Assembly (NCBI RefSeq): GCF_037975245.1
Contig: NC_092576.1
Span: 1,686,501 to 1,750,500, forward strand
Direction: 5' to 3'
Source of the DNA: Apostichopus japonicus
Lineage: Eukaryota; Echinodermata; Holothuroidea; Aspidochirotida; Stichopodidae
Length of the DNA: 64,000 nucleotides
Numbering within the stretch: position 1 is the first letter of the stretch; each line of letters begins with the position of its first letter. The translations under genes were made by a program, and so were the position numbers. This document shows positions 9,500-21,811 of this stretch, one piece after another. Under the pieces are notes generated by a model. It saw nothing but the letters and a program-made list of their open reading frames with translations, searched no databases and was not told the origin of the DNA.

Positions 9500-12400
9500 A
9501 TTTGTTGGCAAATATACCTCCCAGATCGTCGAAAATAACACTTCCCAGACCTAATGAAAATCTTGCTAATCAGTTTGGTGATTTCTTTATAAACAAGGTA
9601 GCAGCTATTCGTGAGGAATATGATACTTGTGATGCCACGCCCAGTGTGGACATAATGGCAGACGATAGTATTTTTGGTGGTTGTCCTCTAGAATCTTTCT
9701 CTCCTGCCACCGAAGAAGAGGTACGGAAGCTAATTACAAGCTCCCCAACAAAGTCCTGCAGTTTGGATCCTATACATACCTGGCTATTGAAGCAATGTAT
9801 CGATGCACCCCTGCCAATTATAACCGCCATCATAAACCAATCACTCATTGAATCAAAGGTGCCGTCTTGATTTAAGAGTTCTATTGTTAAACCACTGCTC
9901 AAAAAGCCTGATATGAATAAAGAAGTGTTTAAAAACTACCGACCTGTATCAAATTTACCTTTTATATCCAAACTCGTAGAAAAAGTTGTTGCAATACGCC
10001 TTCAACATCACTGAAATGCCAATGCTTTGCATGTTAATATCCAATCTGCATATCGCCAGTACCATTCAACTGAGTCAGCTTTACTAAGAGTACATAACGA
10101 TATTGCTGCAGCTCTTGACAAGAGGTCCAAACAATGATGGTCATTTTGGACCTATCGGCAGCCTTCGATCTTAGTGATCATGATATCTTATTTAATCGTT
10201 TCCAACATACTTTTGGAATTGCGTCAAACTCATTAAAATGGTTTAAGTCCTATTTTAGGGACAGAGTGCAATGTATACAAATTGATGATGTTATATCTGA
10301 TGAGAAATAGCTAAGGTTTGGGGTACCACATGGATCTGTACTTGGTCCTTTGATATATTGTATGTTTACCCGTGCAGTTGGAGAAATAATTCAGCGCCAT
10401 AACATCAACCATCACTGTTATGCTGATGATACGCAATTGTATTTGAATTTTGGTGCCCTTGAGTCCCGGAATGAAGTATCATTAAAGCTCCAAGCATGCC
10501 TTTCAGATATAGACAGTTGGATGCGGGTTAATTGTATGAACTTAATCAGGACAAAACTGAGTTCATTGTATTTTCACCAAAATTTCAGGGTCATGCTATT
10601 CAAGACTTGTATATAAATATGGGACCTAACACCATATGTTCAGTTCCTAAAGTAAAGAATTTAGGTATATATCTTGGTCACAATCTTACCATGGATAATC
10701 AAGTTGACTCTATCTGTAAGTCCTGTTATTGGCAGATCCGAAATATTGGCAAAATTAGAAGGTATATCTCAGATGATGCGTGTAAGACTTTAATCCATGC
10801 CCTTGTGACATCAAAACTGGATTACTGCAATGCCCTGCTATATGGCCTGCCTCACAAGCTAACCGATCGCCTTCAGCGAGTTCAGAATCGCGCTGCACGT
10901 CTTGTCAGTCGCACTCGTAGACACGAGCATATTACACCTGTATTACGTGACTTACATTGGTTGCCTATTCATTGCAGGTTCAATTATTAGATTCTGTTAT
11001 ATACATATAAGTCACTTAATGGTTTAGCCCCTATCTACCTCTCTGAATTAATACATAAATACAAGCCTACTCGATCTCTACGCTCAGAATCCAAGTCCTT
11101 ACTTACCAAACCTGTCATTAAAATTTCTACATACGGAAACAGGCGTTTCGATTACTCATCTGCAGTGGCGTAGCCAGCGGGGGGGGGGGCAGGGGGCGGG
11201 AGCCCCCCAGTTGAAATGCTCGCCCCCCCCACTTGCCCCCAAATGGAATTATAAACTGAGAAAAAAAAAACTTGAATGCACACTAAATATGTTGCTGGGC
11301 CTATGTGCATATTACCATGGTTTTTATGCAATTTTTATTCTTTACCTTTACCTAATTCTCTATCTGCGAAATTGGGTGGCCAAAATAAAAATCACTTCCA
11401 TGGGAACATTGCCTTGAAAAAGAATTTGACCCAAGCAGCAGCGCAAAAAACGCCACTGTCTCTGTATTGTCAAATGTGGAAACGGGTTGGCAATTTAATT
11501 AAACAATCTCCGCGGCACTCACAAGCGGAGGCTACGTTCAGTTTATGTTCACATGGTTATCCCTGATCCCTGGATTGTGTTCCAAAATGATTCACACGTG
11601 AGTGACGTGTATGGCAGAATGAATATCACAGTATTTAGACACAATTTGCATTTTGACTGAAACTTACAACATGTTTTGCTACGCCTACGCGACCAATCGC
11701 GAGGTGTTTCTTGGGTTAGGTACATTCAACACAGAACAGCCTAGTAGTCTATATACGTTTGTGTTTCCGTAGTGAGCTCATAGGCCCGAGGTGACCAGAC
11801 GTCCCCGATTTTCGGGGACAGTCCCCGATTACAGTGTGCTGTCCCCGATGAACAAGTGTCCCCGAAAATGTCCCCGATTCGTCAAAATGTTCAGGAATTT
11901 CGAAAATATCCCACAGTATTAGTAAAATAATTGTAAAAACAAAATTTAGTCAAGTGTGCAGTCGCAGAACGGAACTTATAACCAGTATTTCAGGTGGGCC
12001 AGTGTAAAGTGGAAACACTGTTAAAAATATGCTAGATCGATCTAGCCTAGCACTCTTTCGACCGTATAAATGGCAACTATGGCGACACAACGACACTTAT
12101 AGTGTGAGCATGAGCAAATCACAAGCTCTCAAAGAACCACGTAAAGTAAGTGGATTTCATTTAAGAAAAAGCTACATTTTTGAAAATAAAATTGATTTAA
12201 AAAGTGCTTCAAAGTATCACCATTTTACATCGAAGCACCTTAGGCACTTGAAAATTTTCCAAAGGGAGACAGCCCCTCCCCTTAAACCCCTCCCCCATAT
12301 CAGTCACGCAATAAATGTCCCCGATTTCAGTCACGAAAATATGGACTGTCAGACAGTATTAGGGCGCGAAATTCGTCGAAAAGTTCGCAGACAGTCATCA

Positions 12401-13297
12401 GAATAGGCGAATTAACCTTCGCTAGACTGTTTGAGTGAGCCCTAGAAAGTGCAAAAGAAGGGCCCGGAGGGGGAATGATAACATCTTTTGTTGATTGGGG
12501 GGAGGGGGGTGGTTACACTCCCAGGCAAGTCAGATATCATGCTGATCATCTTTGAATACTGACAGAAAGAGCATAGTCTATTCAGATTTTTAAAGAGAAT
12601 TATCGATGACTTTTTCAGTGATCATCTGTTTTATCGTTAATAATACCTATGTGGAAATATCATGAAACGTCACTAGAGTGACCATCTGTACCCTACATTG
12701 CTGACACAATACCCGATTTGCCACAGTTTGTCATGCAAACTGTTTGGTATGTCTTTTGTACTAGCTTAGTCTGCCCCACAAATTAGACCCTTCGCCCCCC
12801 CCCCTTTGCCCCCCCCCCCCCAGATGGAAAAGTCTGGCTACGCCACTGCTCATCTGCGACAATATGGAACAGGTTATCGGAGGAAGCTAAGTGTGCCAAA
12901 AATATAGATGAATTTAAAATAACTAATCAAAACCTTTCTATTTAGATCTGCATTCCATTAATCGTGCTTTCTATACTATTTATATTGTCACATATTATTA
13001 CAACGCATCATTTTGCATTTATAGCGCTTTTAAAATTTAAATTTTACACATATTTATATATTTTAAATTTTAAGAATTTGTTTGTATAATTTTCGATTTC
13101 CCATTTGCAGTTTTTATTATACAATTTATTGTCAGATGGTATATAACAAATTTTCTACCCCCTTTTATACCTTACATGATCGATTTATATATTTGTATAT
13201 CATGTTTGTTTGTATTTTACAGACTGTAAAGCGCCTTTAAGAGCAATTTCTGATTGGATAAGGCACTATAGAATATTTGTAAAATAAATAAATAAAT
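9500..13297 (+). mobile_element. 5'-truncated CR1/L2-type LINE, unit 1, split by hAT
   Basis: Fragments in several frames cover the reverse transcriptase and C-terminal region: [10 protein letters not shown] (interrupted), MMVILDLSAAFD, a GVPHGSVLGPL motif, the catalytic HCYADDTQL, and the C-terminal LRDLHWLPIHCRFNY typical of the CR1/L2/Jockey group. No endonuclease domain precedes it, so it is 5'-truncated; the exact 5' edge is undefined because every unit has the same insertion. Disabling changes shared by all copies include TGA after KVPS and TGA after LQHH. In this copy there is also TAG after SDEK and a one-base loss in NCMNLIRT. The 3' end is a stem-loop followed by (ATAA)n. A hAT element interrupts it at 11163. 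Confidence 0.85.
11155..12856. mobile_element. hAT-like non-autonomous element in the unit 1 LINE
   Basis: The element occupies 11163-12848 (1686 bp). It has 15-bp inverted ends CAGTGGCGTAGCCAG and is bounded by the 8-bp direct repeat CTCATCTG (11155-11162 and 12849-12856). The uninterrupted LINE in units 2-5 shows one copy of CTCATCTG followed by CGAC, so the insertion is certain. An 8-bp duplication and CAG...CTG ends are typical of hAT. The interior contains G/C homopolymers near both ends, several TCCCCGAT repeats at about 11798-11878 and again near 12315, and a 125-codon open frame at 12029-12406 that shows no transposase features. It appears unable to move itself. Confidence 0.9.
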
Positions 13298-14482
13298 GAT
13301 GCTCACAAACCTCCTTAAATTTTAGATATCATTGCTCAGAAATTTAGTTTGGAGAAATATATGGGCGTCTGCAAAACAAAACAAATCAGGGGACAAATAA
13401 TCCAATTAGACTTTTGTATATACGATGGGTTTGGGGTCCTATCCAGTAAACAATTATAGACTGCGGCAAATGCGATATCCGTCCAATATTTAAAAACTGT
13501 GGATAAATATAATAAATGAGAACTGCTGCATGTCATTTTCACAAAATTCTGCATTAAACTGCGCCAAAGTTTAATACAGGGGAATTAAAATGCAGCATTT
13601 GGTCAAGTCAAATTGGTGGGGACACGGTATATCATGTCCCCACCACTGACAAAGTTGGTGGGGACGCGTCCCGCTGTCCGCACCAGGATCTGCGCCCATG
13701 CCCAGTGAGGCCTTCATTTATAATTAATCTAACAAAGACTTATTTGACAGACATCAAAAGTGCCTGGAAATTACAATTCGAAGATTACAAACACGCTGTG
13801 AGACACCGTCTCTGTCAATGCGTTTCCTCGTAATTAGGAATAGTAGTGACACACAATGGTTTTATCACTACTACGAACAGTCCATAACCACCTACCCTGT
13901 TGATGTTTAGATGTGGTTGTTGCTTCATTTGTTTTGCGTGTGTTTGTGTGCTTTTCTATTCTGTAGGGATCGTTTTCTGCTCGTATTTCCGTTTTAGCTG
14001 TGATGTTTTGATTCTGATAGACTTGGGTCTCTTGATGTGAAGAAACCATTGAACTTTTGGTGTGAACTTTACTGTCACAGGTTAATTCCGAAAAGGGAAC
14101 GCAGTTTGAGGTTCCCCTTAGTCTTGTACATGTTATGGTCGAGTGCCTCTCACCAGCGCGTGACGTAATGCGGTCACTTCTTCTAAAAAGTGCGATTCTG
14201 CAAGTACCCATATCACAAAGTATTCTATACCTGCTTCGTCAAGTGCGAACTATATCATGTCCCTGTAGAGTCCATAATATATCTGGAGAAATATGTTAAG
14301 ACTGTATACTATATCTTACTCGCTGACAGTTATACCACACTGCAGAATAAAGCTTCCATGACAGTTATTTGGCTCTTAAGCAAACGTTACGGTTGACCGA
14401 ATTCAAACTGCACGCGATGACGTTTTTGGTTCCCCCCAAAAATAATGAAAAAGTGAAGGTAACAATAATGTCTCTGTTGCAG

Positions 14483-14677
14483 CTTTAACTCGGAACTAGT
14501 CTGTTAATGGTTTGACAAGATGATGGGTTACGGGAACTCTCGTTTCATATACTCGGTTTTGAGTGTTACTTCGTTCATGATATTGTGGTGTTTTTCAAGT
14601 CATCATTCTTGGATTAGTGTCGCGACCAAGCTGCAAAAATCAAACTGGCGGCAAAAAGCTCCTCGGCAAGGAACAGA
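14483..14677 (+). CDS. Signal-anchor exon of sulfotransferase-like gene, copy 2
   Basis: Same structure as copy 1: acceptor TTGCAG at 14477-14482, start ATGATG at 14520, donor GTAAGT at 14678, 158 coding bases, phase 2. The frame is fully open. The hydrophobic anchor differs slightly (SVTSFMILWCF in place of SVTLLMILWCF) but keeps its length. It can join in frame to the terminal exon at 18969, which makes a two-exon coding structure possible despite the broken internal exon of this copy. Confidence 0.6.
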
Positions 14678-16021
14678 GTAAGTACAAGTTAGTATATCAT
14701 ACTTCAACGCTATCATTAAAAACAGAATATTCAAACATGGTAGACGAAATATGGTATCCATATACATGTGCAAATTTGATAACAAAATTGATTTGTTCCT
14801 TCAATTATTATTTTGCTAGCTGAAAACAAAATCCTACGGGATCGGGAGGGACCATATAGTAAGGTGTAGTATTTGCGGAAGTGCTAGGAATCAGTAGCAC
14901 ATCCTGCAAGATTTTCGATTGGTTCGATTTGCACCAAAATGTGCATGCATATACTTCTGCACTATTATCAGGTTTTATTCCCATGACAGAGTAATATGTT
15001 CCACTCGAAAATACAAAAAGAAAAACGTTTTAATGATAAAAAATGTTGCTCGCTATCAGGCTTCAAACTAGACATATATCTACTCCGGAAGTCCATATAG
15101 CCTTATGTAGAGAAACTATAAACAGAGTGACTAGCCGGCGTATGTGTTCACTCGCTCCATATATATACTGACAAATACTGTAAACGACAGTATATAGGCC
15201 TGGTCAAACTTATGTTCACGTCACGCCCTGCATTGTTCGCCATGCAGCTGTACTAGCTTTATATAAACCACGTATACCTGCATATACCGCAATGCTTAGC
15301 CTATGCGTCATCTACAAGCGATAACCATATCCAAACCTAGTCTGAGTCTTACCTATATCATGATCTTGTTGGTAGGCTAATTCTCGTCTTCCTAAACAAT
15401 TAAGCAATTCGCGAATATTGATCGTAAGTAGCCCATACAGCCAATTTTTACTCATGAAAATCGAAAGTTCTGTAAAATAATTGCACACATTTTACAAAAC
15501 ATAAGTGTACTGAACTTTTTCTTTTGCTCAACTGCTTACAGAGTGTATAGGTAAGATATTTGTAACGATTTACATACAAAACTTATTACATAGTATGATA
15601 GGTATATAGAGGTCATAATAAGTTGAGGAATTTGTCTTTTTTCTTAATAGGCTACTTTTTCTCGTGATTTCCCTTCTGCCATGCTACATCATATATCTAT
15701 CATACGCAAGGTTTCTAGATTAATTGTCAAGTTGTGGGTAAATGTCGCAATCTTCTGGTTACTGTATCCAACAATTATTTTGAACTGTGTATTACTTTGT
15801 CACCTTACTTAGTGACCTTTCGTCATTTCTTGCTTCGCACCAATATAGAGAACTGCTTTTCTCACCTTTATTTAACGCCTTAATGTTTGCAATCTAAAGA
15901 TATAATCAACTCTGTCTTATCAAGTCTGACAGTTTCTGTTTATTGCCTAACGTTACACTTCACGCATCACTGTGCAACAATTATATACCAGGTTAGCCTA
16001 TACAGGTGAAGGTGTCTTTAC

Positions 16022-16278
16022 TCATTGTTCAATTACGGGTTGTAGTGTAAGCGTGTAATCTGGTATTGTGAGTTTAAGATTTTTATCCAAGGCTTTCAAC
16101 ACACCCTGTACTGTTGCTACTGGCATAACCTTGTACGTGTGTGTTGACATGATACCCTGTTGTATCGTTTTGCGAAATGTAGGCCTCATATACTTTAGAC
16201 AGTGAGAGTCAACATCAAACATTCCCGCCAAAGTAGCCGCCTAAGCTGTCGACAATGGCTTTACCACATGACTTGATC
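16022..16278 (-). pseudogene. Antisense coding-like fragment, unknown family, unit 2
   Basis: Counterpart of the unit 1 fragment. Here one minus-strand frame is open for 69 residues from an ATG (16231) to TGA at 16022, ending KLTIPDYTLTLQPVIEQ. An indel relative to odd units (THTYKVMPV instead of NTQGYKVMPV) shifts the upstream part into another frame, so the copies cannot all encode the same protein. This argues for decay. Family not recognised. Confidence 0.3.
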
Positions 16279-17441
16279 GCATATAGACTATTGTGAACAC
16301 ATAGTTATTGTCGTACCGAATCCGCTTCCCGGTGGAAGAGGTACGTACAATGTACCTATACCTGCATGTTGGTATAAAGAACTGTAAGATAAACATTAAA
16401 TAATCTGACAGAGTATTTAATCTGCCATGAGAAATTATTCATTATTTGTTAAACCTGTTTAAATATATATATAAAGAAGGGAGAAACCACCAGACTGGGA
16501 AGAATTAGAAGACTATAACCAAACTGCAACATCTTCAAGTTTGTAAGATGATTAATTACAAACATGCATGGCCATCAGGAGAATATTAAAAATTTCTTTA
16601 AATTCCCACAAAATTACATCTAAATCCTCATGAAATCTAGAACAGTGTGCTGTTATGAGTGGGATATCACAAGTCTAAATTGTAAATTCGAATAGTTGCG
16701 TGTGTCAGCACGGTGTTTGAACCTAAAATCCAGATGAGGCATCCAAATACGTAACAGAGTGCATGTCTACTTGAAAGCGAAGTCAGAAACATGATACTGC
16801 CCAACCCCGCTTGCAAGAGCCGTGACATTTGGAAACGTCACATATTCCGTATGCTATCCGGCGGGTCCCTTAAGTACGTGGTTCAATGTGTGATTTCTGT
16901 GGTAATCGACTCTCTCCTCCATTAATTACATTGGGGCGCCCAGTTTCTGTTAATTGGAAGAGTAATATATTCAGCAACGTTAAATACATCAACCTTCGTT
17001 CAGTTTCGTGTCGGACTGAGTGTTTGAAAATAAACCGTTCATAACATTTGTTTTCAGTGGAAATTATCCTCAAACCCTCGAAAGTCCATGTTGGTTCTCG
17101 TTTACTCACAACGCTCTTACTTGATCAAAGCGAATATGGTTGCTTCTGGAAAACGGTTTTAGACTGATCATTTTGTAAGCTTGCTAAAGCGGTGCCGATT
17201 GATTCAGTATAGTTTTATCGGACTTGACTGTTCTTTCATACGAAAATCAAGTGACAGATCACCATGAAATAGCTAATGGATATGCAACAGTTGTCAACAA
17301 AGATCACGTGTCCAGGTTATTAGTTTTTCGTTTCGTGTTTGTTTAATTACAGACGTATTGAAATGCTTTTATACGATTGCTCTCCGTCAAACATATATAT
17401 ATATCTTGTAAACTAGAAAGCAATATTCTGCGAAAAATTAG

Positions 17442-17666
17442 TTTTTCTTATGATTATGCTGACTATGGCGACCTACTACACTACGCACACTCCACACACA
17501 AGGTACGTAACTGCGAATGTAGAAGAAGTGTTCACTAAATCACACATAGGCTGGTATTCTAACATACGACCGTACGGCGAGTTTGCCGAACAAATGCGGT
17601 TACCATCATGGGATTTAACAGTAGTTCCAATCACTGAAAATATAAAGAATGCCACTTCAACACATG
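17442..17666 (+). pseudogene. Broken internal exon, copy 2
   Basis: It corresponds to the possible internal exon of copies 3 and 5 and keeps GWYSNIRPYGEFAEQM. A 2-bp net loss in the DYGDL region shifts the frame to a TAA at 17536-17538. A second 1-bp loss (four instead of five A's after CACTG) changes the phase at the 3' end. The donor is weakened to ATG|GTTAGC. Together these suggest that the exon is no longer used in this copy. Confidence 0.4.
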
Positions 17667-18334
17667 GTTAGCTATTGTTCAAAAGATTTGGTCTATAAAG
17701 GTAGCAGTTGGTCAAGGCGATGAATTCCGCATCGTTTGAGTTACATATATATTAGAAGGTACTTACGTATCCCAGCCTTCAGTACAATACGTAGCTATAT
17801 ACCTATGTTGGGCTTATTAATAGTAGTGTAGTAGTATGATGGTAATCAACATGTTGATGCAATTGTTGTCAATAAAGCTGAGCACGGAATGAAAATAGTC
17901 AATAAATAGCCACGGGTGCTGGACTGTGTAAAGATGGTAACTGTGCTGATCAATAGATATGTGCATAAAACATAGGGCCTGTTGAAACATGATCCTAACC
18001 CCCCCCCCCCCCAAGCGAACGGAATGTTTTTATATGAAAGTTTATATCATAGAATCGTGGTATACGTATTGCGCAATGCTTAACGTGACAAACAGCCAAA
18101 GCCTTTCTATATGTTTCTTGCTCCCCTTGGTCAAAATATTGAAAACATTAACGTCAAATGATACATTAACGCTGTAGGAATGTATATTTACCAAATTGTT
18201 TAGTGGACATAAGCTAAATATTTGGTATGTACGTACTACATCGATAAGAAAGTGCTAGTTTTGTATCCTGCTCTTCAACTATCGATTCAAAACTAATGCC
18301 CTGCTTCGACAGTAAAATAATCTTTCACAGCAGA

Positions 18335-18720
18335 TAAACTTATATGTTACCACAAATATACTAATATGTTAAGACAGATCTACTAATCTCTTGCGGCAGA
18401 TTAACTAATCTGTTACGACAATACAATAGATGGTCGACAGATTAACTTATGAAAGATGAACTAATCTGTTATGACAGATTAAATAATCTGTTATGACAGA
18501 TTAAATATTCTGTTACAACAGGTTTACCAATATGCTAGTACAGAATGACTAAACTGATATGGCAGATTAATTTATCTGTTACGATATATGAAATTGATCT
18601 GTTATCTCTGATTAACTAGTCTTTTAAAATCAAATTAAATTATCTGTTACTGCTTATACAATAATCTTCTACGTCAGATTCATAAACTGTTATGAAACCT
18701 AAATAGAACGTTTTGACATT
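18335..18720. repeat. Degenerate palindromic minisatellite, unit 2
   Basis: Same near-palindromic monomer (CAGATTAAATAATCTG core) as in unit 1 but shorter: some monomers around 18430-18460 are missing, seen as GGTCGACAGATTAACTTATG running directly into GAAAGATGAACTAATC. The length difference fits slippage or unequal exchange within the tract. Confidence 0.7.
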
Positions 18721-18968
18721 TATATCGAAGGATTTGAAAAACAAGTTACAACATACTGATTTGTTCTCTATTTGTTTCTTTGACCAAAACTGGACCAACA
18801 TTATTTCTAATGGGCCAAACATTGTCGATGGCACGAATGTGCTTTCGTAGCATTGTAACCCATATTAAGTTACATTTAAACACACACCAACCCACCCCTC
18901 CCCCTCCTTTTTGGCCATTCACATGTACACCTGGTAGTACAAAATGAGTGTAATTGTTCTCTTTTCAG

Positions 18969-20031
18969 GATCGGTTCCTCTACCACCTCACCAAGTGACA
19001 TAGTCGAGGTGTCCGACGAACGTCGAACGTTTCTTGTCCAACTTTACGGTCCTTCAGGAACACCACTTCCAAACTTCTTCACCAAAGGAAAACCAGGCGG
19101 TCTTACACTACGTGATTACTCGAATGGCGTCGTTGTATTTGTTCACCACAACAAAGCAGCTGGAACCACAGTCAAAACTTGCATGAGGAGTATGCAGCAT
19201 AAAGGGATCATCGATGGACCAGAGCCATTTCTAGTACATGCTCCTGGAAGAATGGAGCTTCACTTACGAGCACGAAAGGGCAGAAAATACAAGCAAATGA
19301 AATATTTCATAGGTGGCTATTCGTTTGGAATGTGTGATTATTTTACAGATAACCGAAAATGTTCATATTTTACATTCATGAGAGATCCAATCGAACGAGT
19401 TATATCCTCATATTTCTATTGCCATCGTAACCGCGGGGACCAACTCTGTGGCCCTACGAGGGTGGATAAATTTACCCTGGAAGAATGGGCGATATACCAG
19501 GGTAGTTATTTCTTTTATCAACTTCTTATCCAGCCTGTATTTTGTTTAAATGATTGGCCTTTAAAAAAGGTTAGCACCAGTGATCAGTATATTTTAAAAG
19601 AGTTTCAAACCAATGTGACAAATGTGACCAATGTAAGACAATGCTGGTTCCGACAGAGACAATATTTTGCAAATGTTCTGACCTCTGCTGAACTAACAGT
19701 TTTGTTCGACTACATATCTGTTAACTTGGAAAACTGGTTTGCATTTATTGGGATGACTGAATATTTCAGTTCATCTTTGAAAATGCTTACACACATCTAC
19801 AACATACCGTTTGAGGATAAATGCGATCGGAAAACTAACGAAGGACGATACAAAACAGATTTAAACCAGGTAAATGATCATTCCTCCAACAAATCAGAAT
19901 TGAGAGATTCGTTGATGAGAAACCCACAAGTTATGGAGGCCTTAGAATTCGATATGTTGCTATACGATAAAGGGATGGAAATTTTTCAAATCGAGAAGAA
20001 GGTTTTTGTCCGAAGGGGTTCGAGAAATTAA
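18969..20031 (+). CDS. Carbohydrate sulfotransferase-like terminal exon, copy 2
   Basis: Open for 353 residues after the acceptor TTCTCTTTTCAG (ends 18968), phase 2, ending TAA. Both PAPS-binding signatures are intact: VFVHHNKAAGTT and FTFMRDPIERVISS. It is the most divergent copy around the 5' loop (TTVKTCMRSMQHKG where copies 1, 3, 4 and 5 have TTIKSCMRRMQRKG or RMQRTG). It shares KFTLEE and CLNDWP with copy 4, so it lacks the NFT sequon found at exon residue 167 in copies 1, 3 and 5. The start of the open frame seen at 19009 is an in-frame GTG and is not a translation start. Function is as for copy 1; the substitutions beside the cofactor loop could alter activity. Confidence 0.8.
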
Positions 20032-21810
20032 AAGCGATTACTTGATAACAATTTAGTGAGAATTAAAATGATTCAAGAAATGTTGTACATTGACAGTCTT
20101 TCATTAAACTTAATAGACATGAAAATCACATCTGAACTTAAGACCGTAAACATTTATAGAAGGTATATGTCCCGGTAATATAAAATATAAACGAGTGTTT
20201 CAGAGTTCTTCAAAGTATTAATTCTTAATTCCGACAACTAGAGGTGTTAGTGAAAGTATTGGATTCAACTGTTGCTAATTCATTCTAAAAATATTTAAAT
20301 ACATGTAAATATATGCGACAATTCCAATATTTTCATATACATCGAAGTATGACATTCTTACACAACTTATAAAATTCTTCTTGGAATTATGCACGTTGTT
20401 ATACCTTAGGATGTTAAACTTCCAGTACATGGCTGTGTACATTATTGAAACTGAAGTTAAACATGTAAACAAGTACTCCGTCAACTTCAGGTAATACCGA
20501 TACTGATTTCACTGATGCGACAATATAAATAGTTTTCAGCCTTCCAACTTTGAGAGGAACAGAAGCTTAATTCTATGGAACTGAGTGTTGCATTTCTCAA
20601 TGACATACCAATTATACCATAAACTTTGTCTATCACAATAGCACATGGCAGACAAAAACCTTAAAATCATGGCATGATATTGCTCTAAATGTTTGACAAA
20701 CAAGCGAGCTGCAAACTTGTATGAAATTTGAACAAATAATCGTCATTTCATTTCTCTTCTTATGCTTGGCGAGATTTTTATTTCGTGTTGCCAGATAAAC
20801 AAAATGCTCGATTCTCTCTGATTATATTAATGTGAATTTCAAGCCTGTTAGTTTATATTGCAAGCTTGTGAACACTAAAGTAGGCAAAGAGGAAATAAAA
20901 ATTGATATTACAAACTTGTAAATAAATACTGAATTCTGTCATGTTATATTTTTTTGTAGTCTCAACTTAGCTTATCTAGTTGTTTCGTGTCACTATATAG
21001 TCCCGTTAAGAGCAAGTGTCACAACATGTAAGGTTATATTGACGTGAAAAGACTTCACAGCTGGGGAAGGGGGCAAATTCTCAATTCATTTGACATATTT
21101 ATGTCTGGGCATCAACTTTTAAAGAATAGTCCGAGGTGCATTTAGGATTTTATGAAGGAATATGTGTAAACATTGAGTCGTTTAGCATGATTGTTATGAA
21201 GGGAGGGTTAAGGTGATAAGGTCTCCCCAACCCTGGGGATGATGTTAGATGATGAAATGTGAGGCATAGTTAGATTATAAATTAGATACATAATGGAGTC
21301 TGAACGCAGAGTTGTGATAAGGAATATTTTGAACAACATTACAGCCTCGATCCACGTGTGATTACGCTTCAGCAAAATTTCCACTTTTATTAGAAATTTT
21401 GAAGATTGATGTCAACAGTCCGTCGAATTTCGTGACACCCACCAAAATAGCTGTTAAATTTTATGTTCTGTGGTACATAATGTAAATGAACATTATTTTT
21501 GCTATATTTTGCCAGCTTTATCTTTTCAATGCTACTATTGGACTTGATCTCCTCCCCATTTAACTCTTTTCTTCCTCCCCTTTCCTTCCCCTGATTCAAC
21601 CAGTCCATGCATCATGAATACAAGCTTGACAAGGACGAATCTTGACTTAATGACAAACGACTATGTGGGAAGCATCTGGCCGTTTTGGTCCTTTAAATAA
21701 CCCCAGTGACATGGGCGCAGATCAGTCTTGGATAATGGTGGGGACGTGTGTGTGTTCTCTGACATTATCCGAGCGGAGCGCGACCATGGGTTCGCAAGTA
21801 ACGTACACGG
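20032..21810 (+). other. 3' flank of copy 2 (non-coding)
   Basis: AT-rich sequence with AATAAA candidates about 0.85 kb after the stop codon and a pyrimidine tract (CTCCTCCCCATTTAACTC and following) before the LINE. No reading frame is conserved in frame across the units. Confidence 0.5.
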
Positions 21811-21811
21811 A

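Larger units (their letters stand above)
1..13359 (+). repeat. Tandem array unit 1 (odd type, enlarged by two insertions)
   Basis: First of six head-to-tail copies; the phase was set at the motif TATGGGCGTCTGC, which recurs at every unit start. Layout: foldback head about 258-326; Mutator-like insertion 327-1374; non-coding 1384-2199 (promoter or 5' exon could lie here, none resolved); signal-anchor exon 2200-2394; intron with antisense fragment 3750-4007; possible internal exon 5073-5300; intron with C-tract near 5640 and minisatellite 5985-6410; terminal exon 6665-7727; 3' flank 7728-9490, non-coding, with AATAAA near 8579 and 8605 and a pyrimidine tract near 9237-9290; dead LINE about 9500-13297 split by a hAT element 11163-12848. 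It lacks an intronic block of about 120 bp near 4034 that units 2-5 carry. Confidence 0.9.
9398..13700. repeat. Inverted CATGGGCGCAGATC pair flanking the LINE
   Basis: CATGGGCGCAGATC at 9398-9411, followed by GGTGGGGACGCGT, is matched in inverse orientation by GATCTGCGCCCATG at 13687-13700 in the next head, beside the GGTGGGGAC foldback. The same arrangement surrounds the LINE in the other units, for example 21710-21723 with 24314-24327 (one mismatch). This is what would remain if the LINE had landed inside a DNA transposon whose ends start near CACTGGGCATGGGC. I found no clean target duplication outside the pair. Confidence 0.5.

Noticed and set aside
9570-9902. Minus-strand frames of 110-133 codons over the LINE in every unit
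   Set aside because: Antisense shadows of the LINE reading frame; the + strand carries the recognisable reverse-transcriptase motifs.
12029-12406. 125-codon frame inside the hAT element as a transposase remnant
   Set aside because: No hAT dimerisation motif, zinc finger or acidic catalytic pattern is visible. The length is possible by chance in this sequence.
16870-17109. Minus-strand 79-codon frame, also at 38168
   Set aside because: Lies in the first intron. The odd units break it with small differences, and nothing in the translation looks like a domain.
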